DNA of 64,000 bases, taken from positions 1-64,000 of the forward strand of contig CAXIWQ010000110.1 of assembly GCA_964036275.1 (NCBI GenBank). Direction: 5' to 3'. Origin of the DNA: Litoditis marina. Lineage: Eukaryota; Nematoda; Chromadorea; Rhabditida; Rhabditidae. Shown here in pieces: positions 40,901 to 54,500 of the stretch; the first letter of the stretch is position 1, and each line of letters begins with the position of its first letter. A program made the translations under genes and the position numbers. Below the pieces are notes generated by a model, which saw only the letters and a list, made by a program, of their open reading frames with translations, made no database searches and was not told where the DNA came from.

Positions 40901-43900
40901 CCTTTAGTACACTGTTACTACTCAGTTGGACTATCTCCCCACTTATAGTAACAACTACCATGAAACAATTGGTTTTCTTACAATCTTCAGATTGACCTGT
41001 GAAAACTTCGAAATCCGGCCGATTCAATATCAGCGCGGCCAAAATTCGAACTTTCTGAGTTTCGATACAGAGCTTGTCTACATGAAAAACCTTTAGTACA
41101 CTGTTACTACTTGATTGGACTATCTTCCCACTTATAGTAACAACTACCATGAAACAATTGGTTTTCTCACAATCTTCAGATTGACCTGTGAAAACTTCGG
41201 AATCCGGCCGATTGAATATCAGCGCGGCAAAAATTCGAACTTTCTGAGTTTCGATACAGAGCTTGTAAACATGAAAAACCTTTAGTACGCTGTTACTACT
41301 TAATTGGACTATCTTTCCACTTATAGTAACAACTAACTTGAAACAATTGACCTATTTACAATCTTCAGGTTGACCGGTAAAAACTTCGAAATCCGGCCGA
41401 TTCAATATCAGCGCGGCCAAAATTCGAACTTTCTGAGTTTCGATACAGAGCTTGTATACATGTAAAACCTTTAGTACACTGTTACTACTTGATTGGACTA
41501 TCTTCCCACTTATAGTAACAACTAACATGAAACAATTGGCCTCCTTACAATCTTCAGATTGACCTGTGAAAACTTCGGAATCCGGCCGATTGAATATCAG
41601 CGCGGCAAAAATTCGAACTTTCTGAGTTTCGATACAGAGCTTGTAAACATGAAAAACCTTTAGTACGCTGTTACTACTTAATTGGACTATCTTTCCACTT
41701 ATAGTAACAACTAACTTGAAACAATTGACCTATTTACAATCTTCAGGTTGACCGGTAAAAACTTCGAAATCCGGCCGATTCAATATCAGCGCGGCCAAAA
41801 TTCGAACTTTCTGAGTTTCGATACAGAGCTTGTATACATGTAAAACCTTTAGTACACTGTCACTACTCAATTGGACTATCTTCCCACTCATGGTAACAAC
41901 TACCATGAAACAATTGGTTTTCTTACAATCTTCAGATTGACCTGTGAAAACTTCGGAATCCGGCCGATTCAATATCAGCGCGGCCAAAATTCGAACTTTC
42001 TGAGTTTCGATACAGAGCTTGTATACATGTAAAACCTTTGGTACACTGTTACTACTCAATTGGACTATCTTCCCACTCATGGTAACAACTACCATGAAAC
42101 AATTGGCCTCCTTACAATCTTCAGATTGACCGGTGAAAACTTCGGAATCCGGCCGATTGAATATCAGCGTGGCCAAAATTCGAACTTTCTGAGTTTCGAT
42201 ACAGAGGTTGTATACATGAAAAACCTTTAGTACACTGTTACTACTTGATTGGACTATCTTCCCACTTATAGTAACAACTACCATAAAACAATTGGTTTTC
42301 TCACAATCTTCAGATTGACCTGTGAAAACTTCGGAATCCGGCCGATTGAATATCAGCGCGGCAAAAATTCGAACTTTCTGAGTTTCGATACAGAGCTTGT
42401 AAACATGAAAAACCTTTAGTACGCTGTTACTACTTAATTGGACTATCTTTCCACTTATAGTAACAACTAACTTGAAACAATTGACCTATTTACAATCTTC
42501 AGGTTGACCGGTGAAAACTTCGAAATCCGGCCGATTCAATATCAGCGCGGCCAAAATTCGAACTTTCTGAGTTTCGATACAGAGCTTGTATACATGTAAA
42601 ACCTTTAGTACACTGTCACTACTCAATTGGACTATCTTCCCACTCATGGTAACAACTACCATGAAACAATTGGTTTTCTTACAATCTTCAGATTGACCTG
42701 TGAAAACTTCGGAATCCGGCCGATTCAATATCAGCGCGGCCAAAATTCGAACTTTCTGAGTTTCGATACAGAGCTTGTATACATGTAAAACCTTTGGTAC
42801 ACTGTTACTACTCAATTGGACTATCTTCCCACTCATGGTAACAACTACCATGAAACAATTGGCCTCCTTACAATCTTCAGATTGACCGGTGAAAACTTCG
42901 GAATCCGGCCGATTGAATATCAGCGTGGCCAAAATTCGAACTTTCTGAGTTTCGATACAGAGGTTGTATACATGAAAAACCTTTAGTACACTGTTACTAC
43001 TTGATTGGACTATCTTCCCACTCATAGTAACAACTACCATAAAACAATTGGTTTTCTCACAATCTTCAGATTGACCTGTGAAAACTTCGGAATCCGGCCG
43101 ATTGAATATCAGCGCGGCAAAAATTCGAACTTTCTGAGTTTCGATACAGAGCTTGTAAACATGAAAAACCTTTAGTACGCTGTTACTACTTAATTGGACT
43201 ATCTTTCCACTTATAGTAACAACTAACTTGAAACAATTGACCTATTTACAATCTTCCGATTGACCTGTGAAAACTTCGGAATCCGGCCGATTCAATATCA
43301 GCGCGGCCAAAATTTGAACTTTCTGAGTTTCGATACAGAGCTTGTATACATGCAAAACCTTCCGTACACTGTTACCACTAAATTGGACTATATTTCCACT
43401 TATAGTAACAACTACCATGAAACAATTGGTTTTCCTACAATCTTCAGATTGACCTGTGAAAACTTCGGAATCCGGCCGATTGAATATCAGCGCGGCCAAA
43501 ATTGGAACTTTCTGAGTTTCGATACAGAGCTTGTATACATGTAAAACCTTTAGTACACTGTTACTACTCAATTGGACTATCTTCCCACTTATGGTCACAA
43601 CTACCATGAAACAATTGGCCTCCTTACAATCTTCAGATTGACCGGTGAAAACTTCGAAATCCGGCCGATTCAATATCAGCGCGGCCAAAATTCGAACTTT
43701 CTGAGTTTCGATACAGAGCTTGTATACATGTAAAACCTTTGGTACACTGTTACTACTCAATTGGACTATCTTCCCACTCATGGTAACAACTACCATGAAA
43801 CAATTGGCCTCCTTACAATCTTCAGATTGACCGGTGAAAACTTCGAAATCCGGCCGATTCAATATCAGCGCGGCCAAAATTCGAACTTTCTGAGTTTCGA

Positions 43901-46900
43901 TACAGAGCTTGTATACATGAAAAACCTTTAGGACACTGTTACTACTTAATTGGACTATCTCCCCACTTATAGTAACAACTACCATGAAACAATTGGTTTT
44001 TTTACAATCTTCAGATTGATCTGTGAAAACTTCGGAATCCGGCCGATTGAATATCAGCGCGGCCAAAATTCGAACCTTCTGAGTTTTGATACAGAGCTTG
44101 TATACATGAAAAACCTTTAGTACACTGTTACTACTCAGTTGGACTATCTCCCCACTTATAGTAACAACTACCATGAAACAATTGGTTTTCTTACAATCTT
44201 CAGATTGACCTGTGAAAACTTCGAAATCCGGCCGATTCAATATCAGCGCGGCCAAAATTCGAACTTTCTGAGTTTCGATACAGAGCTTGTCTACATGAAA
44301 AACCTTTAGTACACTGTTACTACTTGATTGGACTATCTTCCCACTTATAGTAACAACTACCATGAAACAATTGGTTTTCTCACAATCTTCAGATTGACCT
44401 GTGAAAACTTCGGAATCCGGCCGATTGAATATCAGCGCGGCAAAAATTCGAACTTTCTGAGTTTCGATACAGAGCTTGTAAACATGAAAAACCTTTAGTA
44501 CACTGTTACTACTCAATTGGACTATTTTCCCACTCATGGTAACAACTACCATGAAACAATTGGCCTCCTTACAATCTTCAGATTGACCGGTGAAAACTTC
44601 GAAATCCGGCCGATTCAATATCAGCGCGGCCAAAATTCGAACTTTCTGAGTTTCGATACAGAGCTTGTATACATGTAAAACCTTTAGTACACTGTTACTA
44701 CTTGATCGGACTATCTTCCCACTTATAGTAACAACTAACATGAAACAATTGGCCTCCTTACAATCTTCAGATTGACCTGTGAAAACTTCGGAATCCGGCC
44801 GATTGAATATCAGCGCGGCCAAAATTCGAACCTTCTGAGTTTTGATACAGAGCTTGTATACATGAAAAACCTTTAGTACACTGTTACTACTCAGTTGGAC
44901 TATCTCCCCACTTATAGTAACAACTACCATGAAACAATTGGTTTTCTTACAATCTTCAGATTGACCTGTGAAAACTTCGAAATCCGGCCGATTCAATATC
45001 AGCGCGGCCAAAATTCGAACTTTCTGAGTTTCGATACAGAGCTTGTCTACATGAAAAACCTTTAGTACACTGTTACTACTTGATTGGACTATCTTCCCAC
45101 TTATAGTAACAACTACCATGAAACAATTGGTTTTCTCACAATCTTCAGATTGACCTGTGAAAACTTCGGAATCCGGCCGATTGAATATCAGCGCGGCAAA
45201 AATTCGAACTTTCTGAGTTTCGATACAGAGCTTGTAAACATGAAAAACCTTTAGTACGCTGTTACTACTTAATTGGACTATCTTTCCACTTATAGTAACA
45301 ACTAACTTGAAACAATTGACCTATTTACAATCTTCAGGTTGACCGGTAAAAACTTCGAAATCCGGCCGATTCAATATCAGCGCGGCCAAAATTCGAACTT
45401 TCTGAGTTTCGATACAGAGCTTGTATACATGTAAAACCTTTAGTACACTGTTACTACTTGATTGGACTATCTTCCCACTTATAGTAACAACTAACATGAA
45501 ACAATTGGCCTCCTTACAATCTTCAGATTGACCTGTGAAAACTTCGGAATCCGGCCGATTGAATATCAGCGCGGCAAAAATTCGAACTTTCTGAGTTTCG
45601 ATACAGAGCTTGTAAACATGAAAAACCTTTAGTACGCTGTTACTACTTAATTGGACTATCTTTCCACTTATAGTAACAACTAACTTGAAACAATTGACCT
45701 ATTTACAATCTTCAGGTTGACCGGTAAAAACTTCGAAATCCGGCCGATTCAATATCAGCGCGGCCAAAATTCGAACTTTCTGAGTTTCGATACAGAGCTT
45801 GTATACATGTAAAACCTTTAGTACACTGTCACTACTCAATTGGACTATCTTCCCACTCATGGTAACAACTACCATGAAACAATTGGTTTTCTTACAATCT
45901 TCAGATTGACCTGTGAAAACTTCGGAATCCGGCCGATTCAATATCAGCGCGGCCAAAATTCGAACTTTCTGAGTTTCGATACAGAGCTTGTATACATGTA
46001 AAACCTTTGGTACACTGTTACTACTCAATTGGACTATCTTCCCACTCATGGTAACAACTACCATGAAACAATTGGCCTCCTTACAATCTTCAGATTGACC
46101 TGTGAAAACTTCGGAATCCGGCCGATTGAATATCAGCGCGGCCAAAATTCGAACCTTCTGAGTTTTGATACAGAGCTTGTATACATGAAAAACCTTTAGT
46201 ACACTGTTACTACTCAGTTGGACTATCTCCCCACTTATAGTAACAACTACCATGAAACAATTGGTTTTCTTACAATCTTCAGATTGACCTGTGAAAACTT
46301 CGAAATCCGGCCGATTCAATATCAGCGCGGCCAAAATTCGAACTTTCTGAGTTTCGATACAGAGCTTGTCTACATGAAAAACCTTTAGTACACTGTTACT
46401 ACTTGATTGGACTATCTTCCCACTTATAGTAACAACTACCATGAAACAATTGGTTTTCTCACAATCTTCAGATTGACCTGTGAAAACTTCGGAATCCGGC
46501 CGATTGAATATCAGCGCGGCAAAAATTCGAACTTTCTGAGTTTCGATACAGAGCTTGTAAACATGAAAAACCTTTAGTACGCTGTTACTACTTAATTGGA
46601 CTATCTTTCCACTTATAGTAACAACTAACTTGAAACAATTGACCTATTTACAATCTTCAGGTTGACCGGTAAAAACTTCGAAATCCGGCCGATTCAATAT
46701 CAGCGCGGCCAAAATTCGAACTTTCTGAGTTTCGATACAGAGCTTGTATACATGTAAAACCTTTAGTACACTGTTACTACTTGATTGGACTATCTTCCCA
46801 CTTATAGTAACAACTAACATGAAACAATTGGCCTCCTTACAATCTTCAGATTGACCTGTGAAAACTTCGGAATCCGGCCGATTGAATATCAGCGCGGCAA

Positions 46901-48533
46901 AAATTCGAACTTTCTGAGTTTCGATACAGAGCTTGTAAACATGAAAAACCTTTAGTACGCTGTTACTACTTAATTGGACTATCTTTCCACTTATAGTAAC
47001 AACTAACTTGAAACAATTGACCTATTTACAATCTTCAGGTTGACCGGTAAAAACTTCGAAATCCGGCCGATTCAATATCAGCGCGGCCAAAATTCGAACT
47101 TTCTGAGTTTCGATACAGAGCTTGTATACATGTAAAACCTTTAGTACACTGTCACTACTCAATTGGACTATCTTCCCACTCATGGTAACAACTACCATGA
47201 AACAATTGGTTTTCTTACAATCTTCAGATTGACCTGTGAAAACTTCGGAATCCGGCCGATTCAATATCAGCGCGGCCAAAATTCGAACTTTCTGAGTTTC
47301 GATACAGAGCTTGTATACATGTAAAACCTTTGGTACACTGTTACTACTCAATTGGACTATCTTCCCACTCATGGTAACAACTACCATGAAACAATTGGCC
47401 TCCTTACAATCTTCAGATTGACCGGTGAAAACTTCGGAATCCGGCCGATTGAATATCAGCGTGGCCAAAATTCGAACTTTCTGAGTTTCGATACAGAGGT
47501 TGTATACATGAAAAACCTTTAGTACACTGTTACTACTTGATTGGACTATCTTCCCACTTATAGTAACAACTACCATAAAACAATTGGTTTTCTCACAATC
47601 TTCAGATTGACCTGTGAAAACTTCGGAATCCGGCCGATTGAATATCAGCGCGGCAAAAATTCGAACTTTCTGAGTTTCGATACAGAGCTTGTAAACATGA
47701 AAAACCTTTAGTACGCTGTTACTACTTAATTGGACTATCTTTCCACTTATAGTAACAACTAACTTGAAACAATTGACCTATTTACAATCTTCAGGTTGAC
47801 CGGTGAAAACTTCGAAATCCGGCCGATTCAATATCAGCGCGGCCAAAATTCGAACTTTCTGAGTTTCGATACAGAGCTTGTATACATGTAAAACCTTTAG
47901 TACACTGTCACTACTCAATTGGACTATCTTCCCACTCATGGTAACAACTACCATGAAACAATTGGTTTTCTTACAATCTTCAGATTGACCTGTGAAAACT
48001 TCGGAATCCGGCCGATTCAATATCAGCGCGGCCAAAATTCGAACTTTCTGAGTTTCGATACAGAGCTTGTATACATGTAAAACCTTTGGTACACTGTTAC
48101 TACTCAATTGGACTATCTTCCCACTCATGGTAACAACTACCATGAAACAATTGGCCTCCTTACAATCTTCAGATTGACCGGTGAAAACTTCGGAATCCGG
48201 CCGATTGAATATCAGCGTGGCCAAAATTCGAACTTTCTGAGTTTCGATACAGAGGTTGTATACATGAAAAACCTTTAGTACACTGTTACTACTTGATTGG
48301 ACTATCTTCCCACTCATAGTAACAACTACCATAAAACAATTGGTTTTCTCACAATCTTCAGATTGACCTGTGAAAACTTCGGAATCCGGCCGATTGAATA
48401 TCAGCGCGGCAAAAATTCGAACTTTCTGAGTTTCGATACAGAGCTTGTAAACATGAAAAACCTTTAGTACGCTGTTACTACTTAATTGGACTATCTTTCC
48501 ACTTATAGTAACAACTAACTTGAAACAATTGAC
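37951..48533. repeat. 5,292-bp (28-monomer) tandem duplication
   Basis: 37,951-43,241 and 43,242-48,533 correspond throughout. The first copy is one base shorter because of gagttcgatac at about 39,738. Private markers shared by both include ccaaaatttgaactttc and ccactaaattggactatatt (38,084 and 43,375). Parts recur a third time. The block 40,407-43,040 is found again at 45,699-48,332 and at 53,826-56,459 with identical translated variants. Confidence 0.85.
41730..43241. repeat. 756-bp (four-monomer) higher-order repeat, example
   Basis: Two adjacent four-mers start at 41,730 and 42,486. The same pair is at 47,022 and 47,778, followed by a third at 48,534, and again at 55,149 and 55,905. Within a four-mer the monomers are clearly different subtypes (gacctattta, ttttcttaca, gcctccttaca, ttttctcaca), while corresponding monomers of successive four-mers are nearly identical. 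This is the definition of a higher-order repeat. Confidence 0.85.
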
Positions 48534-51500
48534 CTATTTACAATCTTCAGGTTGACCGGTGAAAACTTCGAAATCCGGCCGATTCAATATCAGCGCGGCC
48601 AAAATTCGAACTTTCTGAGTTTCGATACAGAGCTTGTATACATGTAAAACCTTTAGTACACTGTCACTACTCAATTGGACTATCTTCCCACTCATGGTAA
48701 CAACTACCATGAAACAATTGGTTTTCTTACAATCTTCAGATTGACCTGTGAAAACTTCGGAATCCGGCCGATTCAATATCAGCGCGGCCAAAATTCGAAC
48801 TTTCTGAGTTTCGATACAGAGCTTGTATACATGTAAAACCTTTGGTACACTGTTACTACTCAATTGGACTATCTTCCCACTCATGGTAACAACTACCATG
48901 AAACAATTGGCCTCCTTACAATCTTCAGATTGACCGGTGAAAACTTCGGAATCCGGCCGATTGAATATCAGCGTGGCCAAAATTCGAACTTTCTGAGTTT
49001 CGATACAGAGGTTGTATACATGAAAAACCTTTAGTACACTGTTACTACTTGATTGGACTATCTTCCCACTCATAGTAACAACTACCATAAAACAATTGGT
49101 TTTCTCACAATCTTCAGATTGACCTGTGAAAACTTCGGAATCCGGCCGATTGAATATCAGCGCGGCAAAAATTCGAACTTTCTGAGTTTCGATACAGAGC
49201 TTGTAAACATGAAAAACCTTTAGTACGCTGTTACTACTTAATTGGACTATCTTTCCACTTATAGTAACAACTAACTTGAAACAATTGGCCTCCTTACAAT
49301 CTTCAGATTGACCGGTGAAAACTTCGAAATCCGGCCGATTCAATATCAGCGCGGCCAAAATTCGAACTTTCTGAGTTTCGATACAGAGCTTGTATACATG
49401 AAAAACCTTTAGGACACTGTTACTACTTAATTGGACTATCTCCCCACTTATAGTAACAACTACCATGAAACAATTGGTTTTTTTACAATCTTCAGATTGA
49501 CCTGTGAAAACTTCGGAATCCGGCCGATTGAATATCAGCGCGGCCAAAATTCGAACCTTCTGAGTTTTGATACAGAGCTTGTATACATGAAAAACCTTTA
49601 GTACACTGTTACTACTCAGTTGGACTATCTCCCCACTTATAGTAACAACTACCATGAAACAATTGGTTTTCTTACAATCTTCAGATTGACCTGTGAAAAC
49701 TTCGAAATCCGGCCGATTCAATATCAGCGCGGCCAAAATTCGAACTTTCTGAGTTTCGATACAGAGCTTGTCTACATGAAAAACCTTTAGTACACTGTTA
49801 CTACTTGATTGGACTATCTTCCCACTTATAGTAACAACTACCATGAAACAATTGGTTTTCTCACAATCTTCAGATTGACCTGTGAAAACTTCGGAATCCG
49901 GCCGATTGAATATCAGCGCGGCAAAAATTCGAACTTTCTGAGTTTCGATACAGAGCTTGTAAACATGAAAAACCTTTAGTACACTGTTACTACTCAATTG
50001 GACTATTTTCCCACTCATGGTAACAACTACCATGAAACAATTGGCCTCCTTACAATCTTCAGATTGACCGGTGAAAACTTCGAAATCCGGCCGATTCAAT
50101 ATCAGCGCGGCCAAAATTCGAACTTTCTGAGTTTCGATACAGAGCTTGTATACATGTAAAACCTTTAGTACACTGTTACTACTTGATCGGACTATCTTCC
50201 CACTTATAGTAACAACTAACATGAAACAATTGGCCTCCTTACAATCTTCAGATTGACCTGTGAAAACTTCGGAATCCGGCCGATTGAATATCAGCGCGGC
50301 CAAAATTCGAACCTTCTGAGTTTTGATACAGAGCTTGTATACATGAAAAACCTTTAGTACACTGTTACTACTCAGTTGGACTATCTCCCCACTTATAGTA
50401 ACAACTACCATGAAACAATTGGTTTTCTTACAATCTTCAGATTGACCTGTGAAAACTTCGAAATCCGGCCGATTCAATATCAGCGCGGCCAAAATTCGAA
50501 CTTTCTGAGTTTCGATACAGAGCTTGTCTACATGAAAAACCTTTAGTACACTGTTACTACTTGATTGGACTATCTTCCCACTTATAGTAACAACTACCAT
50601 GAAACAATTGGTTTTCTCACAATCTTCAGATTGACCTGTGAAAACTTCGGAATCCGGCCGATTGAATATCAGCGCGGCAAAAATTCGAACTTTCTGAGTT
50701 TCGATACAGAGCTTGTAAACATGAAAAACCTTTAGTACGCTGTTACTACTTAATTGGACTATCTTTCCACTTATAGTAACAACTAACTTGAAACAATTGA
50801 CCTATTTACAATCTTCAGGTTGACCGGTAAAAACTTCGAAATCCGGCCGATTCAATATCAGCGCGGCCAAAATTCGAACTTTCTGAGTTTCGATACAGAG
50901 CTTGTATACATGTAAAACCTTTAGTACACTGTTACTACTTGATTGGACTATCTTCCCACTTATAGTAACAACTAACATGAAACAATTGGCCTCCTTACAA
51001 TCTTCAGATTGACCTGTGAAAACTTCGGAATCCGGCCGATTGAATATCAGCGCGGCAAAAATTCGAACTTTCTGAGTTTCGATACAGAGCTTGTAAACAT
51101 GAAAAACCTTTAGTACGCTGTTACTACTTAATTGGACTATCTTTCCACTTATAGTAACAACTAACTTGAAACAATTGACCTATTTACAATCTTCAGGTTG
51201 ACCGGTAAAAACTTCGAAATCCGGCCGATTCAATATCAGCGCGGCCAAAATTCGAACTTTCTGAGTTTCGATACAGAGCTTGTATACATGTAAAACCTTT
51301 AGTACACTGTCACTACTCAATTGGACTATCTTCCCACTCATGGTAACAACTACCATGAAACAATTGGTTTTCTTACAATCTTCAGATTGACCTGTGAAAA
51401 CTTCGGAATCCGGCCGATTCAATATCAGCGCGGCCAAAATTCGAACTTTCTGAGTTTCGATACAGAGCTTGTATACATGTAAAACCTTTGGTACACTGTT

Positions 51501-54500
51501 ACTACTCAATTGGACTATCTTCCCACTCATGGTAACAACTACCATGAAACAATTGGCCTCCTTACAATCTTCAGATTGACCTGTGAAAACTTCGGAATCC
51601 GGCCGATTGAATATCAGCGCGGCCAAAATTCGAACCTTCTGAGTTTTGATACAGAGCTTGTATACATGAAAAACCTTTAGTACACTGTTACTACTCAGTT
51701 GGACTATCTCCCCACTTATAGTAACAACTACCATGAAACAATTGGTTTTCTTACAATCTTCAGATTGACCTGTGAAAACTTCGAAATCCGGCCGATTCAA
51801 TATCAGCGCGGCCAAAATTCGAACTTTCTGAGTTTCGATACAGAGCTTGTCTACATGAAAAACCTTTAGTACACTGTTACTACTTGATTGGACTATCTTC
51901 CCACTTATAGTAACAACTACCATGAAACAATTGGTTTTCTCACAATCTTCAGATTGACCTGTGAAAACTTCGGAATCCGGCCGATTGAATATCAGCGCGG
52001 CAAAAATTCGAACTTTCTGAGTTTCGATACAGAGCTTGTAAACATGAAAAACCTTTAGTACACTGTTACTACTCAATTGGACTATTTTCCCACTCATGGT
52101 AACAACTACCATGAAACAATTGGCCTCCTTACAATCTTCAGATTGACCGGTGAAAACTTCGAAATCCGGCCGATTCAATATCAGCGCGGCCAAAATTCGA
52201 ACTTTCTGAGTTTCGATACAGAGCTTGTATACATGTAAAACCTTTAGTACACTGTTACTACTTGATCGGACTATCTTCCCACTTATAGTAACAACTAACA
52301 TGAAACAATTGGCCTCCTTACAATCTTCAGATTGACCTGTGAAAACTTCGGAATCCGGCCGATTGAATATCAGCGCGGCCAAAATTCGAACCTTCTGAGT
52401 TTTGATACAGAGCTTGTATACATGAAAAACCTTTAGTACACTGTTACTACTCAGTTGGACTATCTCCCCACTTATAGTAACAACTACCATGAAACAATTG
52501 GTTTTCTTACAATCTTCAGATTGACCTGTGAAAACTTCGAAATCCGGCCGATTCAATATCAGCGCGGCCAAAATTCGAACTTTCTGAGTTTCGATACAGA
52601 GCTTGTCTACATGAAAAACCTTTAGTACACTGTTACTACTTGATTGGACTATCTTCCCACTTATAGTAACAACTACCATGAAACAATTGGTTTTCTCACA
52701 ATCTTCAGATTGACCTGTGAAAACTTCGGAATCCGGCCGATTGAATATCAGCGCGGCAAAAATTCGAACTTTCTGAGTTTCGATACAGAGCTTGTAAACA
52801 TGAAAAACCTTTAGTACGCTGTTACTACTTAATTGGACTATCTTTCCACTTATAGTAACAACAACTTGAAACAATTGACCTATTTACAATCTTCAGGTTG
52901 ACCGGTAAAAACTTCGAAATCCGGCCGATTCAATATCAGCGCGGCCAAAATTCGAACTTTCTGAGTTTCGATACAGAGCTTGTATACATGTAAAACCTTT
53001 AGTACACTGTTACTACTTGATTGGACTATCTTCCCACTTATAGTAACAACTAACATGAAACAATTGACCTATTTACAATCTTCAGGTTGACCGGTAAAAA
53101 CTTCGAAATCCGGCCGATTCAATATCAGCGCGGCCAAAATTCGAACTTTCTGAGTTTCGATACAGAGCTTGTCTACATGAAAAACCTTTAGTACACTGTT
53201 ACTACTTGATTGGACTATCTTCCCACTTATAGTAACAACTACCATGAAACAATTGGTTTTCTCACAATGCTTCAGATTGACCTGTGAAAACTTCGGAATC
53301 CGGCCGATTGAATATCAGCGCGGCAAAAATTCGAACTTTCTGAGTTTCGATACAGAGCTTGTAAACATGAAAAACCTTTAGTACGCTGTTACTACTTAAT
53401 TGGACTATCTTTCCACTTATAGTAACAACTAACTTGAAACAATTGACCTATTTACAATCTTCAGGTTGACCGGTAAAAACTTCGAAATCCGGCCGATTCA
53501 ATATCAGCGCGGCCAAAATTCGAACTTTCTGAGTTTCGATACAGAGCTTGTATACATGTAAAACCTTTAGTACACTGTTACTACTTGATTGGACTATCTT
53601 CCCACTTATAGTAACAACTAACATGAAACAATTGGCCTCCTTACAATCTTCAGATTGACCTGTGAAAACTTCGGAATCCGGCCGATTGAATATCAGCGCG
53701 GCAAAAATTCGAACTTTCTGAGTTTCGATACAGAGCTTGTAAACATGAAAAACCTTTAGTACGCTGTTACTACTTAATTGGACTATCTTTCCACTTATAG
53801 TAACAACTAACTTGAAACAATTGACCTATTTACAATCTTCAGGTTGACCGGTAAAAACTTCGAAATCCGGCCGATTCAATATCAGCGCGGCCAAAATTCG
53901 AACTTTCTGAGTTTCGATACAGAGCTTGTATACATGTAAAACCTTTAGTACACTGTCACTACTCAATTGGACTATCTTCCCACTCATGGTAACAACTACC
54001 ATGAAACAATTGGTTTTCTTACAATCTTCAGATTGACCTGTGAAAACTTCGGAATCCGGCCGATTCAATATCAGCGCGGCCAAAATTCGAACTTTCTGAG
54101 TTTCGATACAGAGCTTGTATACATGTAAAACCTTTGGTACACTGTTACTACTCAATTGGACTATCTTCCCACTCATGGTAACAACTACCATGAAACAATT
54201 GGCCTCCTTACAATCTTCAGATTGACCTGTGAAAACTTCGGAATCCGGCCGATTGAATATCAGCGCGGCCAAAATTCGAACCTTCTGAGTTTTGATACAG
54301 AGCTTGTATACATGAAAAACCTTTAGTACACTGTTACTACTCAGTTGGACTATCTCCCCACTTATAGTAACAACTACCATGAAACAATTGGTTTTCTTAC
54401 AATCTTCAGATTGACCTGTGAAAACTTCGAAATCCGGCCGATTCAATATCAGCGCGGCCAAAATTCGAACTTTCTGAGTTTCGATACAGAGCTTGTCTAC